The translations under genes were made by a program, and so were the position numbers. A stretch of DNA of 64,000 bases from Terebella lapidaria (lineage: Eukaryota; Annelida; Polychaeta; Terebellida; Terebellidae). Below the pieces are notes generated by a model. The model was not told the origin of the DNA, did no database searches, and saw only the letters and a program-made list of their open reading frames with translations. The stretch lies in contig OX424555.1 in the NCBI GenBank assembly GCA_949152475.1, positions 21,966,868-22,030,867 of the forward strand, given 5' to 3'. The stretch's first letter is position 1; each line of letters opens with the position of its first letter. Shown piece by piece: positions 28,401-37,400 of the stretch.

Positions 28401-31400
28401 CCTCACAGGGCATACACCAGACCTGCAGTTGGACACTACCTCACAGGGACTACACCAGACCTACATTTGGACACTACCTCACAGGGACTACACCAGACCT
28501 ACAGTTGGACACTACCTCACAGGGACTACACCTGACCTACAGTTGGACACTACCCCACAGGGCATACACCAGATCTACAGTTGGACACTACCTCACAGGG
28601 ACTACACCAGACCTGCAGTTGGACACTACCTCACAGGCCTAAACCAGACCTACAATGGGACACTACCTCACAGGGACTACACCAGACCTACAGTTGGACA
28701 CTACCTCACAGGGACTACACTAGTCCTACAGTTGGACAATACCTCACAGGGCCTACACCAGACCTACAGTTGGACACTACCTCACAGGGACTACACCAGA
28801 CCTACATTTGGACACTACCTCACAGGGCATACACCAGACCTGCAGTTGGACACTACCTCACAGGGACTACACCAGACCTGCAGTTGGACACTACCTCACA
28901 GGGACTACACCAGTCCTACAGTTGGACAATACCTCAAAGGGCCTACACCAGACCTACAGTTGGACACTACCTCACAGGGACTACACCAGACCTGCAGTTG
29001 GACACTACCTCACAGGGACTACACCAGTCCTACAGTTGGACACTACCTCACAGGGACTACACCAGACCTGCAATTGGACACTACCTCACAGGGCCTACAC
29101 TAGATCTATAGTTGGACACTACCTCAGAGGGACTACACCAGACATACAGTTGGACACTACCTCACAGGGCATACACCAGACATACAGTTGGACACTACCT
29201 CACAGGCCTAAACCAGACCTGCAGTTGGACACTACCTCACAGGGCATACACCAGACCTACAGTTGGACACTACCTCAAAGGGCATACACCTGACCTACAG
29301 TTGGACACTACCTCACAGGGACTACACCAGACCTACAGTTGGACACTACTTCACAGGGACTACACCAGACCTACAGTTGGACACTACCTCACAGGGATTA
29401 CACCAGACCTACAGTTGGACACTACCTCACAGGGACTACACCAGACCTACAGTTGGACACTACCTCACAGGGCATACACCAGACCTACATTTGGAACTAC
29501 CTCACAGGGCATACACCAGACCTGCAGTTGGACACTACCTCACAGGGACTACACCAGACCTACATTTGGACACTACCTCACAGGGACTACACCAGACCTA
29601 CAGTTGGACACTACCTCACAGGGACTACACCTGACCTACAGTTGGACACTACCCCACAGGGCATACACCAGATCTACAGTTGGACACTACCTCACAGGGA
29701 CTACACCAGACCTGCAGTTGGACACTACCTCACAGGCCTAAACCAGACCTACAATGGGACACTACCTCACAGGGACTACACCAGACCTACAGTTGGACAC
29801 TACCTCACAGGGACTACACTAGTCCTACAGTTGGACAATACCTCACAGGGCCTACACCAGACCTACAGTTGGACACTACCTCACAGGGACTACACCAGAC
29901 CTACATTTGGACACTACCTCACAGGGCATACACCAGACCTGCAGTTGGACACTACCTCACAGGGACTACACCAGACCTGCAGTTGGACACTACCTCACAG
30001 GGACTACACCAGTCCTACAGTTGGACAATACCTCACAGGGACTACACCAGACCTGCAGTTGGACACTACCTCACAGGGCCTACACTAGATCTATAGTTGG
30101 ACACTACCTCAGAGGGACTACACCAGACATACAGTTGGACACTACCTCACAGGGCCTACACTAGATCTATAGTTGGACACTACCTCAGAGGGACTACACC
30201 AGACATACAGTTGGACACTACCTCACAGGGCCTACACTAGATCTATAGTTGGACACTACCTCAGAGGGACTACACCAGACCTACAGTTGGACACTACCTC
30301 ACAGGGACTACACCAGACCTGCAGTTGGACACTACCTCACAGGGACTACACCAGTCCTACAGTTGGACACTACCTCACAGGGACTACACCAGACCTGCAG
30401 TTGGACACTACCTCACAGGGCCTACACTAGATCTATAGTTGGACACTACCTCAGAGGGACTACACCAGACATACAGTTGGACACTACCTCACAGGGACTA
30501 CACCAGACCTACAGTTGGACACTACCTCACAGGGACTACACCAAATCTACAGTTGGACACTACCTCACAGGGCATACACCAGACCTACATTTGGACACTA
30601 CCTCACAGGGAGTACACCAGACCTACAGTTGGGTGCCATCATTGCAGGGTCATACGGAGATTATTGATTTTTAAAAATCAGTGACATGTGAATGTTTTTT
30701 TATAGCTGTATACAAAATTCAAGATTTCCATACTTGACAGGTTCTTGGGGGTTATTATTCCAACAGCAGAAATTGAAATGGGATAGTAGCATGTGTTTAT
30801 TGAATCTTGTGACAGTAAATGATTTTTATTCATTATACTTAAGGCATATATGATAACAAAATTGGCCTAAAGGCTAAGACCGGTCACCGGACATGTTTTA
30901 TATTTTAGCCACTTTATCCTGTTTATTTTTAATATAAGGTCCCTGGTCAAATCCAAGGTCATGGAAATATTCATCATGTATCATTTCCTACATGTCCACA
31001 CTTGATTCCTAATCTCTAATCCCAACATAAAGCTCAGGAGAATTTAACATGGGAAAAAGTCCCATTTGGGCGAGTTTGGACCCAAACCCACTTGGAGTGA
31101 TTCAAGGGCAACGAAACTTATACACAGGTACATATGAGAAGTGGTATGTATCAATAAGGAAAAGAGTTACTGAACAGATTTTGAGGAAACGACCGTCAAT
31201 GTCCAAAATTGGCTGCCATTCTGAAAAAAATTTGCTGAAAAAAAAAAAAAATTACCTCCCTCCCGAAATAGTTTTATGCATTTTTGTGCAAAACTTCAGA
31301 AAGATACGATTGAAAACTTTTAAGATAGAAATGTAGACATACGACGACAACAGACGCAATGCCATGGCAATAGGTTATCGAATTGAAGGTCCGGTAACCA

Positions 31401-34400
31401 AAAACAAAGACAACCCAAAAATGTGATTCAAACGGCATGAATGGCCACGTTTATTTCTTATTCATATTGGATATTTTTTTGACAATATTGGCATAGGGTC
31501 TCATATGGAGTAGACCGCCACTGATTTGACTTTGCCGCATGGCGGAGAGACAATCTTTCTTCCCAGGTACTGTCTTTTGCCTCAAATGGTCCCCAAAGAA
31601 TGTCTTGACTTCACGAACTTCTTCTTCACTCCAATTCACATGAAGCCGTTTAGTTGACGTTCTACTTCCTACAACATATGAAACCATTTTCAAACTATAG
31701 GAATGAAAACTAGAACAATATAACCCATGTGGTGAAAACTGCCTAGACAGTATCAATACTATAACATTTGAGCCTCATTTTGGCACAATTCGACACTGTT
31801 GTATTGAAATACCTGATGGTTTCGGCAGATGTGGTCTAGCCTGGACACCAGTATCTGGAACCCAGTCCGGGTCAACGTCAACGTCATCGTCACGTTTGGG
31901 TATTCCATGCTTTCCTCCTGCAAAAAAAAATGCATAGAATCAGACACACACAAGTTAGGGATTTTGGTAGAATATATTATTCAAACCCATTACATGAAAA
32001 GCACTAGATGAGATCCTTCACATGGCAACACTTCAAAACACCCAAATTTGAAAATACCTGTCAATTTGAGGTATTTTGACGGTGGTGATTTTGCTCTCTT
32101 GTTCTGTCTTGTGACCTCATCAGAAACTTTCCGTTTTTCTTGTCCTACAAAATTCACTAATCAAGTTCATATCAAACTATTACATGTGCCTTGTGATATC
32201 AGACGAGTACACAATCACTATGCTGTCCCTGTCGTGTCTAAGGATAAAACACCATGTAACTGAACCTTCATCACCTGGATAATTGTCAGGAGAAACTAGA
32301 CGCTTCCGGTCGCCTACGACCGCTTGGGTGTATCCCCCGTAGCCCTATCATCTCTGTTGCCCCAAATATATCGCTGTCAATTGTGAAAAACTAGAGTAAG
32401 GGCTAAAAAAGATTACCAGAGAAATGTTAAATCTCAAGTCACAACTGTTTTCTTTTCCCCACCAAAATTGCTGCACTGATTTTCCGAGGTTATTGAAGGT
32501 CGAATTCAAAATCACCACTGAAATCTCTTTATATGAATTTCCATTCGACATGTTTGATAAAATAACGAAAATACAGATAGATCAATCTTTTCACCTATTT
32601 ATATTTCAACACTCAGAATATTTTACAAACTTGGTTCCAAGTTGAAATTCAAAGTAAAATTTGACCAAAAATGCATTTCAAGATGACAAAATTGGAGCTA
32701 GATTGAACTTCTCACCATAAGTTATATTTCGATCCATAATACATGTATGTGCCAAACATGGTTTCAAGTTGAAATTCAAAGTAAAAGGTAATCAAAACTG
32801 CATTTCAAGATGACAAAATTGGAGCCAGATCAAACTTTTCGTCATGAGCTATATTTTAACTCATAATACCTGCCCAACTTGATTTCAAGTTGAAATTCAA
32901 ACTAAAAGTTTACCAAAACTGCATTTTAAGATGACGAAATTGGACCCAGATCAAACTTTTCGCCATGAGTTATATTTCAACTCATAATATGTGCCAAACT
33001 TGGTATTAAGTTGAAATTCAATGTAAAAGTTGACCAAAACTGCATTTCAAGATGACGAAATTGGAGCCAGATAGAACTTTTCGTCATAAGTTATATTTTA
33101 ACTCATAATATGTGCCAAACTTGGTTTCAAGTTGAAATTCAAGCTAAAAGTTTACCAAAACTGCATTTCAAGATGAAGAAATTGGAGCCAGATCGAACTT
33201 TCCATCATAAGTTATATTTTAACTCATAATATGTGCCAAACTTGGTTTCAAGTTGAAATTCAAACTAAAAATTGACCAAAACTGCATTTCAAGATGACGA
33301 AAATGGAGCCAAATCGAACTTTTCACCATAAGTTATATTTCGACTCATAATATGTGCCAAACATGCTTTCAAGTTGAAATTCAAAGTAAAAGTTGACCAA
33401 AACTGCATTTCAAGATGACAAAATTGGAGCCAGATCGAATTTTTCACCATAAGTTATATTTTAACTCATAATTTGAGCCAAACATGGTCTCAAGTTGAAA
33501 TTCAAAGTAAAAGTTGATCAATGTTTTCATAAAAAGCTATTGTGATCAATAATAGACTTAACTAGCAAAAAAATAATGTTGACTTATTTGGTCACAGCCA
33601 TAAAATCTCTACTGGACAAAGCCTTCACCTTGTTGAGCCCAATAATAAATATTTCTTGTCTTAACTATTTTTATTGTCGTCACTTATAGACTTAACATGT
33701 AAAAATAAAGTTAACTTATTCGGTTACACCCAGAAATTTCTACCGGACAAAACCTTAACCTTGTTGAGCTCAATAATAATTGTTTCTCATCTTAACTATT
33801 TTTATTGAGGTCAATAATAGACTTAACTAGCAAAAAAAATGTTAACTTATTTGGTTACAGACATAAAATGTCTACTGGACAGAATCTTTACCTTGTTGAG
33901 CCCAATGATAAATATTTCTTGTCTTAACTATTTTTATTGTAGTCAATAATAGACTAAACTAGTAAAAATAATGTTAACTTATTCAGTACACCCATGAAAT
34001 CTGTACTGGACATACTTTCACCTTGTTGAGCTTAATAATAAATATTTCTCATCTTAACTATTTTTATTGTGGTCAATAATAGACTTAACTATTTTTATTG
34101 TGGTCAATAATAGACTTAACTAGTGAAAATAATGTTAACTTATTCAGTTACACCAATGAAATTTGTACTGGACAAAACATTTACCTTGTTGAGGTTAATA
34201 ATAAATATTTCTTGTCTTAACTATTTTTATTGTGGTCAATAATAGACTTAACTATTAAAAATAATGTTAACTTATTCAGTTACACCCATGAAATTTGTAC
34301 TGGACAAAACCTTTACCTTGTTGAGCTTAATAATAAACGTTTCTCGTCTTAACTATTTTTATTGTGGACAATAATAGACTTAACTAATAGAACTAATGTT

Positions 34401-37400
34401 AACTTATTCAGTAATATTGTCCTGTTTTCACTGGAAACTTCAGTTCTCCATTCTGAACAAGAAACCAGTGTCATTACCTTCCACTGTACAGGCTATTGGA
34501 ATGATCGTACATGTCAAAATGGATATTTCAAAATTCTGTAATAAGTTAGGCTGTTAACATATTAATATGTATATGATCATTCTAAAAAACGATTGGTTTC
34601 GTGTGACAGCCCTTCCCAACAACACTTCCAAATATTATCGAGATTCGTCAAAAATTGCCATCTGTAGAGCGTTCACAAGCCATGTGTCTCAAACAGGCTG
34701 TTTTCAATGCAAAATGTGTCCCCAAACGACCAATTCAGTTGCCACGGCAACCAAAATCGATTGGTGTCGGGATCTTACCATAATATATGTGCCTGCGAAA
34801 AATAATGGTGATCGGGTGAGAATTGCGGCCTATAGCGCGTTCACAAGCCATGTGTCTCAAACAGGCTGTTTTCAATGCAAAATGTGTCCCCAAACGACCA
34901 ATTCAGTTGCCACGGCAACCAAAATCGATTGGTGTCGGGATCTTACCATTATATATGTGCCTGCAAAAAATAATGGTGATCGGATGAGAATTGCGGCCTG
35001 TAGCGCGTTCACAAGAAAATCTCTGCGGACGCGGACACGGACGCGGACGCGGGCGCGGACGACGAAGCCAAATCCATAGTATCCGCCGAACTTTGTTCGG
35101 GGGATACAATAATAGACAAAGCACGTCTATCGGGGTTACCTGCTGAGTACCGCAGGTCCGAAAGACGAAGTGCCATGCATGATAAAATTTGTACCTGGAT
35201 GCGAATGAAATCTATTCGCCATTTGAGAACTCAAAACATGGTGAGAACTGAGGAGAATTACAGCTAAACCTGCCAAAATGGCTATGATAATCATTTATAA
35301 GTTGTTATCTGCACTAAAATCGCTGACTTATTATGTTTTACAAACATCTTGAATCGTTTGAACCAAAGATGCAAAATCTGGCAACTTTCTCGCTTCGAAT
35401 CAATGGAGGTTTTATACGATGTTGAATCAAATCGAAACTGGCTTAGTGTTGCGTGCATGTTGTTTAGCATCACACACCACGTTTTCCGTTTCGATTTGAT
35501 GCTACATCGCAGTTCTATGTGACGGAGTTTGTCGAGGCAATGGTGAAACCGCCATAGAAACGAAGCGACAAACTTTCTCGGTTTTAGTTCAAACGATTGA
35601 AAATGTTTGTAGAACACATTGGATCAACGATTATAACACAGATAACAACTTTGAAATGATTATGCTTGCCATTTTGGTAGGTTTAGCTGTAATTTCCGTT
35701 AGTTTTCACCAAGTTTTGAGCCGTCAAACGGCGTAGATTTCGTTCGCATCGAGGAACACAAGACCATGCATGATGGAACTTCGTCTTTCGGACCTGCAGT
35801 CCTCGACAGGTATTCCCGAAAGATGTCTTTGTCTTGGGAATATATTATTAATCCCATAGATTTTATTTTTGGCGGAGATTTTTGCACTTGCCGGTGGATT
35901 TGTCAAGGAGAATATGAAAAAAAAACTGTCGCCTAGCTGAATTTTTGTCACATTGACAGTGCGGGCGTGGCAAAATTTTCCTCATTCGAATTGGCTCTCT
36001 GCCAGGGTGTGTCATGTCTATCGTCAGGTATATTTCATCGATATTGATTACTGGGAACAATAAATATATAGTACCTGGTAATATAACTTCCGGATAGCTA
36101 GATATACGCCATAAATACTAAAAACTTTTGACAACTTACCCAAGAATGTTCGCCATCTCTGGGCCTGTCTCCCAGGTGCTTTGCTGTTGTGTGTGACTGC
36201 GCATGCGCAACACTCCAACGAGGCTGCTATGATTCCCGCAAAATGACGTCACGCGGGAGAGGGGGGGGGGGTGTGATTTAATTGGCGGGAATGTCACCTC
36301 AAGACCTCTCAAGACTGTGCCTACAACAAGGACAGTCACAAACAGTGGCTCCACCTGATTTCGGACAAAAGAGACGATGTCCATTGAAACGGACATGTGA
36401 ATGGACGGTACCTCACAAGGTTCAATCAGGCGCTGTGCCAAACGGGCTCAGTACCTCATAGGGGCACTGTGGGTACAATTTCCTTGTGAGGATACTTCAT
36501 AAGGAATTGGTACCTCGGAAGGATTTTTTCTACTGACAAAGTACCTCACAATCCCCTGGCGGGAGGACGGACGGACGGACGGACGGACGACGGACGCAAC
36601 GCCATGCCAATAGGTTATCGGACCAAAGGTCCGGTAACCTAAAAAGCAGGATTTAGTAATGATTATTCTTGAAATTTCACTTGTGTTTCAGCGCATTCCT
36701 GATAAGTTTATTGGTAATGAAAAGTGAATGACCTTACATCGTTAGTGGATAGAACATGTGGAAGGATATAGCATCAGTGTTTACAATGATCATGACGATG
36801 AAGATTAAAAAACCTTCGATCCGCTTACATTTGCCGCACAGACGGAGGTTGTTCAGGGGCCCTGCCCTGACAGCTCTCGTCTTTGAAAACCGCTATGCTG
36901 AGGGGTACGTATCAATCGGTTATCATGGTAACTCCAGACAGTATATATATACAGAAACTTTCATGCTTTTGAGACCAAGGGTTACGGAGGTATTCTGTTG
37001 GCACTGCCCCGGTGTTTTCTCCTCACATGCTACAAATTTAGCTGGTTTTGAACGAAATGTTTAAAGTTGATCGGAGATTAGAATATCGAGTCATCAACAT
37101 GGTATTCCTGGCATCAAGTCAGCATGAATTCTTATATATGTACATAATCCAGAAGACATAGCGAAATAGTTGCACTATGCATGGGAGTTGCATGAATCAC
37201 ATACATGTACAGTCATGTACTGCCACGTTTAGGGGCAAAACTTGAAATCTGTACAGCTATAGCACACTGAGGAAATTGTACTGTTTAACATTTAAAACGT
37301 ATACACTTTGAATCGTTTCATATATATTATTCATATTATTTAGGTAACAGAACAATGAGATGCAATCAGTGCTGTCATGATTTTTTACTTCAGTACATAA

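Larger units (their letters stand above)
32296..35112. mobile_element. Nested non-autonomous element D with three kinds of tandem repeat
   Basis: Left edge CTAGACGCTTCCGGTCGCCT...TGGGTGTATCCCCCG, right edge CCATAGTATCCGCCGAACTT TGTTCGGGGGATACA. Both ends share TGTATCCCCCG in inverted orientation. Inside: about seven units of 120 bp (32,640-33,530), about six to seven units of ~132 bp (33,535-34,415) and two units of 168 bp (34,669-35,004). A shorter relative with the same edges is at 53,075-53,262. The open frame 34,567-35,079 is the 168-bp repeat read through, not a gene. Confidence 0.55.
26704..36565 (-). mobile_element. 9.86-kb TIR-bounded insertion, unknown DNA transposon-like family
   Basis: The ends are inverted repeats of 24 bases with 22 matches: left 26,704-26,727 begins CTCCCGCCAAGGGATTATGA and right 36,542-36,565 reads, reversed, CTCCCGCCAGGGGATTGTGA. 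It sits inside the (GGAC)n tract of element B, so any target duplication is masked by the microsatellite. Both ends carry several scattered copies of TACCTCACAAGG-like words. Contents from left: 38-bp array, nested element C, a spliced minus-strand gene, nested repeat element D, a foldback, and a promoter-like segment. I cannot assign it to a superfamily. It could also be a nested composite whose TIRs belong to a smaller ancestor. Confidence 0.6.

Noticed and set aside
26855-30640. CRISPR-like array
   Set aside because: Units are directly tandem without unique spacers, in a eukaryotic intron.
26800-30684. Very long plus-strand open frames (up to 538 codons) of a repeated HQTYSWTLPHRDYTRP-like peptide
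   Set aside because: They are the 38-bp satellite read in all three frames; no start context, splice or composition evidence for a protein.
34567-35079. 170-codon plus-strand frame with a repeated Cys-rich segment
   Set aside because: It is the 168-bp repeat translated twice and ends in a (GCGGAC)n tract; DNA and protein repeat equally, with no sign of coding constraint.
36136-36441. 101-codon minus-strand frame starting at 36,441
   Set aside because: It runs through the CRE and NRF-1 palindromes and a G-run; the short exon 36,140-36,156 starting at ATGGCG is a better reading.
26704-36565. The large TIR insertion as a Polinton/Maverick
   Set aside because: TIRs are only 24 bp, and no protein-primed polymerase, capsid or integrase signature was seen.
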